Of a stretch of 64,000 nucleotides of DNA, positions 9,615 through 20,782 are shown in pieces (position 1 is the first letter of the stretch; the number at the start of each line of letters is the position of its first letter). Location of the stretch: the NCBI RefSeq assembly GCF_001425085.1, contig NZ_LMDN01000001.1:528206-592205 (forward strand). The letters are read 5' to 3'. Position numbers and translations under genes: made by a program. Below the pieces are notes generated by a model. It did no database searches. It was not told where the DNA came from and worked only from the letters and a program-made list of their open reading frames with translations. The stretch comes from Leifsonia sp. Root4 (lineage in GTDB: Bacteria; Actinomycetota; Actinomycetes; Actinomycetales; Microbacteriaceae).

Positions 9615-10517
9615 ATGTCAGCACAGGACCGATTCGCCGCTCTCGCACAGCAGGAGTTGGTGACGGTAGGGTCCGGCGCCGGTTCAGGCAAAGGATTCAT
9701 CGCATCAGTGCGGGAGATCACGAAGCAGCGCGAGATGCTCTCGCTGCTCATCAGACGCGACCTGAAGTCGCGATACAAGGACAGCGCACTCGGTTTCGTC
9801 TGGACGCTCGTTCGCCCGATCACCCAATTGCTGATCTATTACGTGGTGATCGGCCAGTTCCTCGGGGCGGCGCGAGGGATTCCTGATTTCGCGATCTACG
9901 TCTTCACCGGGCTCACCGCCTACGGTCTCTTCAGTGAGATCATGTCGAGCGCGACCTCCTCGATCGTCGGAAACTCGGGCCTCATCAAGAAGGTGTACCT
10001 GCCGCGTGAGATCTTCCCCCTCGCCAGCGTCGGGTCGGCGATCTTCAACTTCGTCATCCAACTCGGAATCCTGCTGATCGCCACCATCCTGCTTGGGGTG
10101 TTCCCGATCTCCCCCGAGCTCATCTACTTCATTCCGTCGCTCGCGGTGCTGCTCGTTTTCGCGACAGCGTTCGGGATTCTGTTGTCGGCGGTCAACGTCT
10201 ACCTCCGTGACGTCCAGTACCTGGTGGAGGTCGTGCTGCTGCTCCTGCTCTGGGCCTCCCCCGTCGTCTACGCCTGGGAGATGGTGAAGAATGCACTCGG
10301 CCCCGGACTGCTTCTGGACCTCTACACCAACAACCCCATCACGCTGGCCGTCCTCGGCTTCCAGCGTGCGTTCTGGATCAGCGGACATGACGTTGTGGCC
10401 TATCCCGACTTCCTCATGCTCCGGCTTGGGATCGCGTTCGTCGTCGGAGCGATCTTGATCGCCGTCTTCCAGCGTGTCTTCTCGAGGTTGCAGGGCAACT
10501 TCGCGCAGGTCCTGTAG
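9615..10517 (+). CDS. Polysaccharide ABC exporter, permease subunit (Wzm/TagG type)
   Basis: 300 residues with a cytosolic N-terminus and six predicted membrane helices. The region LLIRRDLKSRYKDSALGFVWTLVRPITQLLIYYVV is the hallmark amphipathic-entry segment of ABC-2 permeases for O-antigen and teichoic acid export, followed by LIKKVYLPREIFPL, which forms the coupling interface. The ATPase gene begins 20 bases downstream. It should move lipid-linked glycan from the cytoplasmic to the outer face of the membrane. The start at ATG 9615 lacks a strong ribosome site but gives the normal family length. Confidence 0.93.
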   Translation: MSAQDRFAALAQQELVTVGSGAGSGKGFIASVREITKQREMLSLLIRRDLKSRYKDSALGFVWTLVRPITQLLIYYVVIGQFLGAARGIPDFAIYVFTGLTAYGLFSEIMSSATSSIVGNSGLIKKVYLPREIFPLASVGSAIFNFVIQLGILLIATILLGVFPISPELIYFIPSLAVLLVFATAFGILLSAVNVYLRDVQYLVEVVLLLLLWASPVVYAWEMVKNALGPGLLLDLYTNNPITLAVLGFQRAFWISGHDVVAYPDFLMLRLGIAFVVGAILIAVFQRVFSRLQGNFAQVL

Positions 10518-10537
10518 CGGGAAGCGACGCAGTTCGA

Positions 10538-11776
10538 ATGACGCAGACATACGAAACGGAATCAACAAGCATGAGCGAAGCGCCGGACATCATCACGATC
10601 GAGGATGTATCGAAGCGCTTTGTCCTGCGCAAGGACAATTCGCTCAAGGAACGGCTGGTCACCTTCGGGCGTGGCAAACAGCACCGCGAGGAATTCTGGG
10701 CGCTGCGCGGCGTCACGACGACCATTCAGGCCGGCCACACGGTCGCGCTCATCGGCCACAATGGCTCGGGCAAGAGCACGCTCCTCAAGGTCATCGGTGG
10801 AATCATCGATCCCACGTCCGGCCGTGTGGCGCGGCGCGGGCGCATCGCCGCCCTGCTCGAGCTCGGCGCCGGGTTCCACCCGGATCTGACCGGCCGCGAG
10901 AATGTGTACCTCAACGCATCGATCATGGGGCTCAGCCGCGCCGAGGTGGACGCGCGCTTCACCGACATCCTCGACTTCTCCGAGATCGGCGAGTTCATCG
11001 ACACCCAGGTGAAGTTCTACTCATCGGGAATGTACGTGCGTCTCGCCTTCGCCGTCGCCGTGCACACCGACCCTGACCTCTTGCTGGTCGACGAGGTGTT
11101 GGCCGTCGGCGACGAGGCGTTCCAGCGCAAGTGCCTCGACAAGATCCGTTCGTTCCAGGAGGAAGGTCGCACGATCATCCTGGTCACCCACTCGCTGAGC
11201 CAGGTGCCGGAGATGTGCGACAGGGCGATCCTGCTCAACCGCGGCGAGGTCGTGTTCGACGGCGAGCCGCACGAGGCCGTCGCCCAGTTCCGCGACATCC
11301 TCGAGGATCGTCGGGTGGCACACACCTCGACGGTGCACTCAGCCGAAGAGGCCAACCGCGAGGCCGTGATCCACGCCGTCGCCGCGCGGGCCGACGGCCG
11401 CTCGGACGACGCTGCCATCGAGCAAGGCGACGACATCGTCGTCACGATGGACATCGAGCACTTCACCGGCACGGATGACTGGATGTGCGCGATCCAGATC
11501 GACAACACGCTCGGTCAGGTCGTCTACGGCACGACGAGCAAGCGGCTGGGAATCGCACTCGGCCATTTCGAGGGCAAGCGCACCGTGCAGTTCCGCCTGC
11601 GCGACTCGCACTTCGGTACCGGCAAGTACTTCGTGAACGCGTCCATCATGGACTCTACCGGACGGCACATTTTCGACTTGCCGCAGGGGTGCACCTTCGA
11701 CGTCGCTGACACACCGCTTGCAGTCGGAACCACCTACGCGGAGCCCGAGTTCATCGACCAGGGCGCTTCGGCCTGA
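10538..11776 (+). CDS. Polysaccharide ABC exporter, ATP-binding subunit (Wzt type with C-terminal glycan-recognition domain)
   Basis: 412 residues. The nucleotide-binding domain has Walker A GHNGSGKST, signature YSSGMYVRLAF, Walker B LLLVDEVLAVGDEAF and H-loop VTHS. A second domain (about 265-400) resembles the Wzt C-terminal beta-sandwich that in O-antigen exporters recognises the finished polymer end. A second in-frame ATG at 10571 gives the more usual N-terminus MSEAPDIITIEDV and may be the true start. The pairing with the permease just upstream and the glycosyltransferases around it supports ABC-dependent rather than Wzy-dependent export of the locus product. Confidence 0.93.
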   Translation: MTQTYETESTSMSEAPDIITIEDVSKRFVLRKDNSLKERLVTFGRGKQHREEFWALRGVTTTIQAGHTVALIGHNGSGKSTLLKVIGGIIDPTSGRVARRGRIAALLELGAGFHPDLTGRENVYLNASIMGLSRAEVDARFTDILDFSEIGEFIDTQVKFYSSGMYVRLAFAVAVHTDPDLLLVDEVLAVGDEAFQRKCLDKIRSFQEEGRTIILVTHSLSQVPEMCDRAILLNRGEVVFDGEPHEAVAQFRDILEDRRVAHTSTVHSAEEANREAVIHAVAARADGRSDDAAIEQGDDIVVTMDIEHFTGTDDWMCAIQIDNTLGQVVYGTTSKRLGIALGHFEGKRTVQFRLRDSHFGTGKYFVNASIMDSTGRHIFDLPQGCTFDVADTPLAVGTTYAEPEFIDQGASA

Positions 11777-11795
11777 GAACGTCTGCCTTCATCGC

Positions 11796-12659
11796 ATGAA
11801 TCACTCTGGCAAGACGCCCCCATCAGTTCTCGTTGTCACCGTCACGTACAACACCGGGCAGACGCTGATCCCATTCCTCGAGTCGTTGTCGACCGCCAGT
11901 GCACTACCGCTGACGGTCGTCATCGTCGACAACGCATCGCGCGACCTCAGCTTGGAGCGATCGTTGGCAGCCACCCACGGCGCCATCCTGCTTGAGCTTG
12001 CAGACAACCGCGGCTACGGCGGAGGGGTCGCGGCCGGAGTCGACGCGCACGGCGCCGAGGCGGATTACGTGCTCATCACGAACCCGGACGTCAGCTTCGC
12101 CCCCGGCGCCATCGACGAGCTCGTCCGCGCAGCGGAGAGTACCGCCGATGCCGGTTCCGTCGGACCCCGGATCCTGGATGTCGACGGCACCGTGTATCCG
12201 TCCGCGCGCAACCTGCCGTCCTTGCGGACCGGGGTAGGTCACGCATTGTTCGGTCGGATCTGGCCGAGCAATCCCTGGTCGATCAGCTACCGCGCCGAGC
12301 GTGATTACGGCACGCAGCCCCGTGACGCCGGTTGGCTCTCCGGAGCCTGCCTCCTCGTCCGAAAGAGCGCATACGACGCGGTCAAGGGCTTTGACCCGCG
12401 GTTCTTCATGTATTTCGAGGACGTCGATCTTGGCGCGCGCCTGGGCAAGTCCGGTTGGCGAAACATCTACGTTCCGAGCTCGACCGTCACGCACACCGGG
12501 GCGCACTCAACCTCCAACAGTGCGAAACGCATGGAGCGGGCCCATCACAGCAGTGCCTACCTCTATCTTGCCGACAAGTACTCGGCCTGGTATCTCGCCC
12601 CGCTTCGGGCTGTCCTGCGCCTCGGCCTGGCCGCGCGCAGCTGGTGGGTGAGTCGGTGA
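11796..12659 (+). CDS. GT2 rhamnosyltransferase-like protein (WbbL family)
   Basis: 287 residues, one GT2 domain: VLVVTVTYNTGQTL at the N-terminus, VIVDNASRD, ITNPDVSF as the metal-binding region, GWLSGACLLVRKSAYD, and YFEDVDLGARL. This set of motifs is that of WbbL-type enzymes, which transfer L-rhamnose from dTDP-rhamnose to GlcNAc-PP-polyprenol in arabinogalactan or O-antigen linker synthesis. The start is the ATG at 11796; upstream in-frame codons overlap the Wzt gene. Its stop overlaps the next gene in a GTGA junction. The dTDP-rhamnose genes 5 kb away fit the predicted donor; which acceptor it uses is inference. Confidence 0.85.
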   Translation: MNHSGKTPPSVLVVTVTYNTGQTLIPFLESLSTASALPLTVVIVDNASRDLSLERSLAATHGAILLELADNRGYGGGVAAGVDAHGAEADYVLITNPDVSFAPGAIDELVRAAESTADAGSVGPRILDVDGTVYPSARNLPSLRTGVGHALFGRIWPSNPWSISYRAERDYGTQPRDAGWLSGACLLVRKSAYDAVKGFDPRFFMYFEDVDLGARLGKSGWRNIYVPSSTVTHTGAHSTSNSAKRMERAHHSSAYLYLADKYSAWYLAPLRAVLRLGLAARSWWVSR

Positions 12660-13552
12660 CCAACCCTCAGCCGGCATTCGCGCGCCGCGCGGTGCGATCG
12701 CTCCGTCGCCGGGCAGGCGTCGCGAAACGTGGGGTGTACGCCTGGCTCGGCCATGTCGGAGAGACGGCCGGATCGGCCCGAGAGACAGCCTCCTGGAATT
12801 CTGAGACCTTCCGCGGACGCATCGGTGACTTTCGCACCGAGACGCTCGTGGGATCGCCACGGCTCGGCTCCCTGCCTGTGATCCTGTGCCTGTGGAATCG
12901 GCCAGGACGCATCGATGAGATCCTTGCGATGCTCGACGCACAGTCCACGGAGCGCCCGCTGCGAGTCATGTTCTGGAACAACAACGCCGAGGATGACGGG
13001 CACTACCGTGAACACATCGCCGCGTTCACCGCATCCGGCGCGGTCGAGAGCGTCGAGTATGTGCTGAGTCGGCGAAACGTCGGCGGCATCGGCAGATTCT
13101 TCCTCGCCAAGGACCTGTTCCGCGACGGCTTTCGCGGGCACTTCATCACGCTGGACGACGACCAGGACGTCAGCCCGACGTTCATCGACTCCTTGCTCAC
13201 GTACGCCGCCCCCCGCGAGTTCGCAGGCTTCTGGGCGTGGAACTACATCGATTCGCACTGGAACCGAACCCCGACACCGCCCGGCGGTCTCGCAGACTAC
13301 GCCGGAACCGGTGGAGCAGTCTGCGACATCGAGATCGTTCGCTCCAGCCGCTTTTTCACCGAGCTGCCTCGTCGCTATGCATTCCTCGAGGACCAGTGGC
13401 TCTGCGGGTACGCGAAGTCACTGGGTTGGCAGGTGCGCAAGGCCGATGTGGACATCACTTTCGTACTCCACGAGACGAACCAGTTCCCGCAGCACGCTGC
13501 GCTGAAGGACGAGTTCAGACGCTACCTCATCGAGCACAAACCACCTCGTTGA
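12656..13552 (+). CDS. GT-A-fold glycosyltransferase-like protein
   Basis: 298 residues starting at a GTG that overlaps the stop of the preceding gene by four bases, so the two are translationally coupled. The N-terminus (1-65) is basic. The core has LPVILCLWNRPGRIDEIL, then FITLDDDQDVSP, a DDD cluster expected of a metal-binding GT-A enzyme, and LEDQWLCGYAKSLGW, comparable to the acidic ED motif of GT2. It is not a close match to any family I can name. It is the last gene of the five-gene run from 7480 and is followed by a hairpin. The likely role is transferring a sugar in the same glycan. Confidence 0.75.
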   Translation: MTNPQPAFARRAVRSLRRRAGVAKRGVYAWLGHVGETAGSARETASWNSETFRGRIGDFRTETLVGSPRLGSLPVILCLWNRPGRIDEILAMLDAQSTERPLRVMFWNNNAEDDGHYREHIAAFTASGAVESVEYVLSRRNVGGIGRFFLAKDLFRDGFRGHFITLDDDQDVSPTFIDSLLTYAAPREFAGFWAWNYIDSHWNRTPTPPGGLADYAGTGGAVCDIEIVRSSRFFTELPRRYAFLEDQWLCGYAKSLGWQVRKADVDITFVLHETNQFPQHAALKDEFRRYLIEHKPPR

Positions 13553-13553
13553 T

Positions 13554-13590
13554 GCGCGCCGGCCGTCCTTCTGGGGCGGCCGGCCCGCGC
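13554..13590. terminator. GC-rich hairpin between convergent genes
   Basis: CCGGCCG pairs with CGGCCGG around a loop of about 11 bases, extended by GCGCG/CGCGC flanks. It lies directly after the stop at 13552 and before the stop of the minus-strand gene at 13599, so it may terminate transcription from both sides. There is no T-run. Confidence 0.5.
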
Positions 13591-13598
13591 TCCTGGCC

Positions 13599-15632
13599 TC
13601 AGCAGCGCCCCAGCTGGGCGACCGTTGGGCTGAGCGCCGACGTGCCCCCGAGCAGCAGCAGACTCGATGTCTGGCGGCTGGTGATGGAGTCACGAGTGGC
13701 GGCTGGCATGCATCCGGGGAACGAGACGAAGAGCGGGCTCTTCGCCTTTCCGGCCGCTGCGGCCCCGGCGAGCGCATCGGGGTAGTCGACGGCGGTTGCC
13801 AGATACACCGTTGAGGCGGATGGGAAGGCGTCGTCATTGATTGCGATGCTGGTGCCGATGCGGTCGGAACCGGACAAGCGGGTGATACCGAGACCTGCGC
13901 CCCTGAACCCTGATTCTTGCGTGCCCGAGACCGCATTCGCGCCGCCGACGATCTTCACAGACGTCGCACCCATTGAGCCGAGCAGTGACAGCGTCGCCGG
14001 GTGCACGTCTCGTGAGTCATCGACGAGCAGCACGGGGATTCCCTTCGCGCCTGCGGCGGCACTCGCCGACAACGCGTCGGGGAAGTTCAGGCCTGTGGCG
14101 ACATAGGCGCTCGTCGCGCGCGGGAACACCGTCGCGGCGATCTTGCGCGAGGTTTCGTAGCGATCGACGCCCGAGATCCTCTGGATGTTCGGTTGAATCT
14201 TTTCGAGTTGCGCGTAGACGCTCTTGTTGACGGCTTGCACCCCTCCGACGACGACGATCCGCTGCGGCTTCAGCCTCGCCAACTCGTCTCGTGTCGCGCC
14301 GGGCAGCTCGGTCGGGAACGTCAGCAGCAGCGGACCGCCCTGCGTCGCGGCCGCAGGGGCCGCGCTCAGAGCGTCGGGGAAACTCTCTCCCGTGGTGATG
14401 TACACGACGGGGACGCCCGCGTTCGGGTAGCTGGACTTGGAGATTCCCACGGCCGTGGAGAAGCGGTCGGCTCCGCTGATACGGGAGACGTTCGGAAGCC
14501 TGCCGTCGGTCGGGTCGCCGAACCAGTCGTTGTAGAACACCCAGAAGTTGCGGTTGCCGTATGAGGAGCAGCCGTCGGATTGTGAACCATAGACGTTGGA
14601 CAGCGCGACGGCGTTGGGCTGATATGGCGTGTAGTTGTAGAGCGCGTGAGTGGCATCGTTCTCGATGTACACCGAGGAGGATCCGCACGCCGCATTGGGG
14701 TGATAGCCAACCGCGGAGGTCTTGCGTGCCGGGAACCTGTTGTACATGCTGGCCTCGGGGTTGCTGTACCAGACCAGCTGGCGCGCCGCGGCGAACATCT
14801 GATTGAAGAAGCCATAGAACATCGAGTCACAGCTACTCGTATCGGGGCAGCCGTATCCCATGGCCTTGCGCATGTGGCTGTCAAACCTCGAGTCTGACGA
14901 CGGCATCGAGACGAGCGACGTCTCCTTCTGCAGAATCACCAGCAGCGCTTTCGCGCTGATTCCGCAGGCCCGCTGCACCTTGTCAATGATGCGTGCCGCG
15001 GACTCGTTCGCTCCGCCCTGATACGTCGAGCAGGTGCCATAGCTCCAGGTGCGCGTCGGCGTTGTCATCCGGACGTTGTTCAGGCAGCTCGCCCCGCTGC
15101 ACTTGGCGTCAAGGAACGCCTGGATCTGCGCCTCGGTCATCGCCGAGCCGTTGTAGAAGTTGTAGTCGCTGATGATGAGGCCGGGCCGAAAGTCCCCGCC
15201 GCTGATCGCGCGGGCACTCATCGCGAATGTTCCGATCTCGGCCTCGGCCAGCGGGCTGACCGCCTCTGGCGCGGGCGGCGCCTGTTCTTCAGCCGGGTCG
15301 GGCGCAGGGGCCTCCTCGCTCGGCGGTTGCGGCGCCGGCTCTTCGCCGTCCTCAGGCGCCTCCGTCGGAGCATCGCTCGGCTGCTCGACCGGAGCCGTGG
15401 GGCCGTCGGATGGCTCCGTTGTCGGAGTGGGAGTGGGTGTCGGCGTCGAAGACGGCGATGGCGATGGCGATGGCGTGGCATCCTCGCCGGGTTGCGGCGT
15501 GCTCGTGGCCGACGAACCGGACGGAATCTCCTCGGCCGCCGCAATGCTGACCGGCCCGAGAGCGGTCCCCGTTGCGATCAGGATGGCCGACAGAGTGACG
15601 GTCACGGACTTCAGCACGCGTGGAGAGAGCAT
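13599..15632 (-). CDS. Secreted cell-wall-binding protein with lysozyme-like domain and three CW_binding_2 repeats
   Basis: About 677 residues. It has a signal peptide (1-32, ending near AIAAAEE), a Pro/Glu/Ser/Thr linker (about 35-135) and a domain of about 235 residues containing VILQKETSLVS, a Glu in a setting typical of lytic-transglycosylase or lysozyme folds, with several Cys. Three cell-wall-binding repeats follow from about 395 (RISGADRFSTAV, RISGVDRYETSR, RLSGSDRIGTSI), each with a FPDALS/YPDALA box. The product should be exported and held non-covalently on the wall, perhaps by the polymer made here. ATG at 15632 is preferred over GTG 15656. The linker is encoded partly by a GGCGAT direct repeat. 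Enzymatic activity is inferred. Confidence 0.85.
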   Translation of the reverse strand: MLSPRVLKSVTVTLSAILIATGTALGPVSIAAAEEIPSGSSATSTPQPGEDATPSPSPSPSSTPTPTPTPTTEPSDGPTAPVEQPSDAPTEAPEDGEEPAPQPPSEEAPAPDPAEEQAPPAPEAVSPLAEAEIGTFAMSARAISGGDFRPGLIISDYNFYNGSAMTEAQIQAFLDAKCSGASCLNNVRMTTPTRTWSYGTCSTYQGGANESAARIIDKVQRACGISAKALLVILQKETSLVSMPSSDSRFDSHMRKAMGYGCPDTSSCDSMFYGFFNQMFAAARQLVWYSNPEASMYNRFPARKTSAVGYHPNAACGSSSVYIENDATHALYNYTPYQPNAVALSNVYGSQSDGCSSYGNRNFWVFYNDWFGDPTDGRLPNVSRISGADRFSTAVGISKSSYPNAGVPVVYITTGESFPDALSAAPAAATQGGPLLLTFPTELPGATRDELARLKPQRIVVVGGVQAVNKSVYAQLEKIQPNIQRISGVDRYETSRKIAATVFPRATSAYVATGLNFPDALSASAAAGAKGIPVLLVDDSRDVHPATLSLLGSMGATSVKIVGGANAVSGTQESGFRGAGLGITRLSGSDRIGTSIAINDDAFPSASTVYLATAVDYPDALAGAAAAGKAKSPLFVSFPGCMPAATRDSITSRQTSSLLLLGGTSALSPTVAQLGRC

Positions 15633-15728
15633 TCCGCGATCATATCGGCCGTGCACCGCAACGCTCGGGCAACAGTCCGGCGATCACGGAATATGCCACA
15701 GAAATTCACCCGGGCCGGGGCTGCGGGA

Positions 15729-17048
15729 CTAGCCGAACAGCACGGACGTCGTAATCACCGCGACGATCAGGAAGCCGCCGTAGAGCACGATGACCCATTC
15801 GGCAGCGCGATTCTTGACGATCAGCGCTGTGGTCACGAAGAATGCCGGCAGGAGCGGCATGGCGTAGCGGGCGAGTACCGGGAACACGTCGCCGAGCAGC
15901 AGGTACATGCCGATCGCCAGTATCGGAGCGAAGAGCGTGGCCGAGACGGTGACCGCGATGGCGAGGGCCTTGTCGAATGCGGTTGGCAAGCGGGAGAGCG
16001 CGAAGCCGATGACCCCGGCCACCGTGAGCAGAACGAGCGGCGCTCCGATCACGGGAGGCAACCGCATCTCGGCGAGGTAACCGCCGCCGAGCGCGCCCGG
16101 GTTGATGAACAGTGAGAGCATGCCGACGATGTCACGCCACAGGAAGTCCTTGGCGAGGCCCTGGTCTGCCCCCGTGCCGAGGGAAATCTGGGCACGGACG
16201 AGGAGCCAGCCGATCTGCGCAATGCCGGCGACCGCCAGAGCGGTCACCGTCGCGAAGAGAAGTCGACGCCGCTGAGGCGCCTCAACCGCATCGCGTGCGA
16301 AGAGCAGATACAACAGGATCAGGAGAACGCCCACCCCAAGCGCCAAGACCATGGTGACCTTGAGCAGGATCGCGACGACCGCTATCGGCACAAGCCACCA
16401 TGGACTGGATCGCCCTTGAATGGCGCTCACGCCCGCCAGCAAGACGGATGCGCCAACGAGGAACGCCGGAGCGTCCGTCGAGATGTAGGTGTTCGCCCAA
16501 AACGTGGTCGGCGCCCCGATGACCACGAGGCCAAGACCGAGGGCGATGAACTTGCGGACCTTCAGCAGCCTGAGCAGCTTGTAGAACACGAGAAGCCCGC
16601 CGACGAGCCAGAAGATCCCCGTAGCCCTCGCCGCGGTGAGAAACTCGGCTCCGGTAACGAACTGGATGCCTTTTCCAAGCACCCAGGTGATCGCGAAGTA
16701 CAGCGGCGTGTAGATGTCCGCCGATGTCTTGCCCTGCTGCGGGTAGTTGGCGTGGATGTCCTGGACGTTGTCACACGGTTCCCCACGGGGACCGAATGCG
16801 TCGCCGTCGCAGGCCATTCCGACAAGCGCCTCGTGGCCGATGTACTCGCCCTGGCGCACGACGCCCTGGCTCGGGAATTTCACGGTGTAGTCGTAGTAGA
16901 CCCACTCGTCGAACGGCGCAAACTGGTCGGAATGGCTCGCCGTCAGCACTCCGCCACTGATGATCGCAACCACCACCAGCACGAGTGGAACCCAGGCATT
17001 GCGGATCCACAGGGCAAGCGCGTGTCGCCTGCGTGCAAAGTCACCCAT
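15729..17048 (-). CDS. Polytopic membrane protein, possible GT-C type glycosyltransferase
   Basis: 439 residues with about eleven hydrophobic helices. After the first helix (residues 18-38) comes an extracytoplasmic loop with FDEWVYYDYTVKFPSQG, an acidic DEW motif placed like the PDEPxH motif of the membrane protein at 1823, and a Cys pair (ACDG, PCDN). This arrangement is typical of GT-C enzymes using polyprenyl-phosphate sugars, but I do not recognise a defined family. It follows the rml genes on the same strand after a hairpin. The upstream region to 17239 shows no other gene. Confidence 0.6.
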   Translation of the reverse strand: MGDFARRRHALALWIRNAWVPLVLVVVAIISGGVLTASHSDQFAPFDEWVYYDYTVKFPSQGVVRQGEYIGHEALVGMACDGDAFGPRGEPCDNVQDIHANYPQQGKTSADIYTPLYFAITWVLGKGIQFVTGAEFLTAARATGIFWLVGGLLVFYKLLRLLKVRKFIALGLGLVVIGAPTTFWANTYISTDAPAFLVGASVLLAGVSAIQGRSSPWWLVPIAVVAILLKVTMVLALGVGVLLILLYLLFARDAVEAPQRRRLLFATVTALAVAGIAQIGWLLVRAQISLGTGADQGLAKDFLWRDIVGMLSLFINPGALGGGYLAEMRLPPVIGAPLVLLTVAGVIGFALSRLPTAFDKALAIAVTVSATLFAPILAIGMYLLLGDVFPVLARYAMPLLPAFFVTTALIVKNRAAEWVIVLYGGFLIVAVITTSVLFG

Positions 17049-17239
17049 TCGCTACAGGGACCCGGTGTGAGGGATCAACGGCGCCCCAGCGGGCGCGTGC
17101 AGCGTACGTCGACTCGAGAGCATGAAGCGATCATATCTCGCTCATCCTGTGCGTCGGCGGCGGCGCCGATCAAGATCGCCATCGCGAACCTGAATGGGTT
17201 CACATGCTCGCTTCGGGTCGTCCCCGTGCGCCAACGAAC

Positions 17240-17269
17240 GCGGCCCCGACTCCTGGGAGTCGGGGCCGC
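17240..17269 (-). terminator. Hairpin terminator after the rfbCA operon
   Basis: A near-perfect 14-bp inverted repeat, GCGGCCCCGACTCC with its complement, lies 21 bases downstream of the rfbA stop on the minus strand. There is no T-run, as is common in GC-rich actinobacteria. The rest of 17049-17239 shows no gene or repeat I could identify. Confidence 0.7.
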
Positions 17270-17289
17270 AGTCAATGCGTGCTGTGGCG

Positions 17290-18150
17290 CTACGCCAGAA
17301 GTGACGTCAGGTATCGGCCGTATCCGCTCTTCACGAGCGGGGCGGCGAGCGCGGCAAGCTGGGCGTCATCGATCCAGCCGGCACGCCAGGCGATCTCCTC
17401 GATGCACCCCACTTTGAAGCCCTGGCGGTCTTCGATGACACGGACGTATTCCGATGCCTGCATCATCGACTCGAATGTGCCGGTGTCGAGCCATGCCGTT
17501 CCACGGTCGAGCACCTGCACCTGCAGCGACCCTGCCTCGAGGTAACGCTCGTTGACCGTGGAGATCTCGAGCTCGCCGCGCGCGCTCGGTTCGATCGTCT
17601 TGGCGATCTCGACAACAGAGTTGTCGTAGAAGTAGAGCCCGGGAACCGCATAGTTGCTCTTCGGCTTGACCGGCTTCTCCTCGATCGACACGGCCGTGAA
17701 GTCGTCGTCGAACTCAACGACGCCGTACGACGTCGGATCGCTCACCTGGTAGGCGAAGATGAGTGCGCCATCGATCTCGCTGTTCTTGCGGAGCGCAGAG
17801 CCGAGGCCGGTGCCGTGGAAGATGTTGTCCCCGAGCACGAGCGCGACGCTCTCGTCGCCGATGAATTCCTCGCCGATGATGAACGCCTGGGCGAGGCCGT
17901 CCGGAGAGGGCTGCTCTGCGTACTGGATCGAGATGCCGAGCTCTGAGCCGTCGCCGAAGAGCGCGCGGAACTGGCTGTTGTACTCCGGCGTCGTGATGAT
18001 GAGGATCTCGTTGATGCCGGCCATCATCAGCGTCGACAAGGGGTAGTAGATCATCGGCTTGTCGTAGATGGGCATGAGCTGCTTCGAGATGCCCTTGGTG
18101 ATCGGCCAGAGTCGGGTTCCCGATCCTCCGGCCAGAATGATTCCGCGCAT
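17290..18150 (-). CDS. rfbA: Glucose-1-phosphate thymidylyltransferase
   Basis: 286 residues, the normal length of RmlA. The N-terminal [20 protein letters not shown] nucleotidyltransferase signature, VLGDNIFHG, and [11 protein letters not shown] near the C-terminus are all present. It makes dTDP-glucose from dTTP and glucose-1-phosphate, the first step of dTDP-L-rhamnose synthesis. Its ATG lies 5 bases after the stop of rfbC, and both are read leftward, divergent from rfbD and rfbB, so the four-gene pathway is complete in 17.3-20.8 kb. dTDP-rhamnose is the expected donor for the rhamnosyltransferase-like proteins of this locus. Confidence 0.97.
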   Translation of the reverse strand: MRGIILAGGSGTRLWPITKGISKQLMPIYDKPMIYYPLSTLMMAGINEILIITTPEYNSQFRALFGDGSELGISIQYAEQPSPDGLAQAFIIGEEFIGDESVALVLGDNIFHGTGLGSALRKNSEIDGALIFAYQVSDPTSYGVVEFDDDFTAVSIEEKPVKPKSNYAVPGLYFYDNSVVEIAKTIEPSARGELEISTVNERYLEAGSLQVQVLDRGTAWLDTGTFESMMQASEYVRVIEDRQGFKVGCIEEIAWRAGWIDDAQLAALAAPLVKSGYGRYLTSLLA

Positions 18151-18155
18151 TGTCT

Positions 18156-18764
18156 CTAACCCTTTGCGTTCAGTGTCTCGTAGTACGCCCGCGCCGCTTC
18201 CCAGCTGGGCAGGAGGCCGGATGCCGCGGCCTCGGCGAGGCTCGGCGCCTCGGTGTCCTTGGGCGAGAGCAGCGCCTCACTCAGGTCGATACCGAACTCC
18301 AGGCCGATCTCGGGGTCGAGCGGGTTGATGCCGTGCTCGCGCCCCGGGTTGAATGTGTCTGTCACCAGGTAGCTGACGGTCGCGTTCTCGGTGAGTGCGA
18401 CGAAACAGTGGCCGAGGCCCTCCGCGATGTAGATTGCGCGACGGTCGACGTCGTCCAACAGAACCGAATCCCACTGCCCGTATGTCGGCGATCCGACTCG
18501 GATGTCGATCACGAAGTCGAGCACGGCGCCGTGCGGCGCCGTGACGTACTTGGCCTGGCTCGGCGGGATGTCGGCGAAGTGGATGCCGCGCACCGAACCG
18601 CGCTTGGAGACGGAGGTGTTCGCCTGCTTGAGGTCAATCGAGTGCCCGACGACCTCTTCGAGCTTGTCGAAGCGGTACCACTCGAGAAAGACCCCCCGGT
18701 CGTCTCCGAATTGCTTCGGGGTGATCTCGTAGCTGTCAGGAATGCTCAGTTCACGGATTTGCAC
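18156..18764 (-). CDS. rfbC: dTDP-4-dehydrorhamnose 3,5-epimerase
   Basis: 202 residues, cupin fold. RGSVRGIHF places the catalytic His at residue 62, and the [20 protein letters not shown] stretch carries the C-terminal substrate-binding region. It converts dTDP-4-keto-6-deoxyglucose to the L-lyxo form in rhamnose synthesis. It is the first gene of the leftward rfbC-rfbA pair and lies 74 bases from the divergent rfbD, so the promoters for both directions must be in 18765-18838. Nothing unusual was seen in the protein. Confidence 0.96.
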   Translation of the reverse strand: MQIRELSIPDSYEITPKQFGDDRGVFLEWYRFDKLEEVVGHSIDLKQANTSVSKRGSVRGIHFADIPPSQAKYVTAPHGAVLDFVIDIRVGSPTYGQWDSVLLDDVDRRAIYIAEGLGHCFVALTENATVSYLVTDTFNPGREHGINPLDPEIGLEFGIDLSEALLSPKDTEAPSLAEAAASGLLPSWEAARAYYETLNAKG

Positions 18765-18838
18765 GCCTGAGAGTCTAGCAATCGGCGGCTGGGAGTCCGC
18801 GGACAGCGTGGTGGCCGACCCCGAATAACATGGGACCC

Positions 18839-20762
<1,924 letters not shown>

Positions 20763-20782
20763 AGGCCCAGGTCACCACCGTC

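Noticed and set aside
17049-17239. Small gene or RNA in the gap upstream of the membrane protein gene
   Set aside because: No reading frame with a ribosome site, conserved motif or convincing structure was found apart from the rfbA hairpin at 17240.
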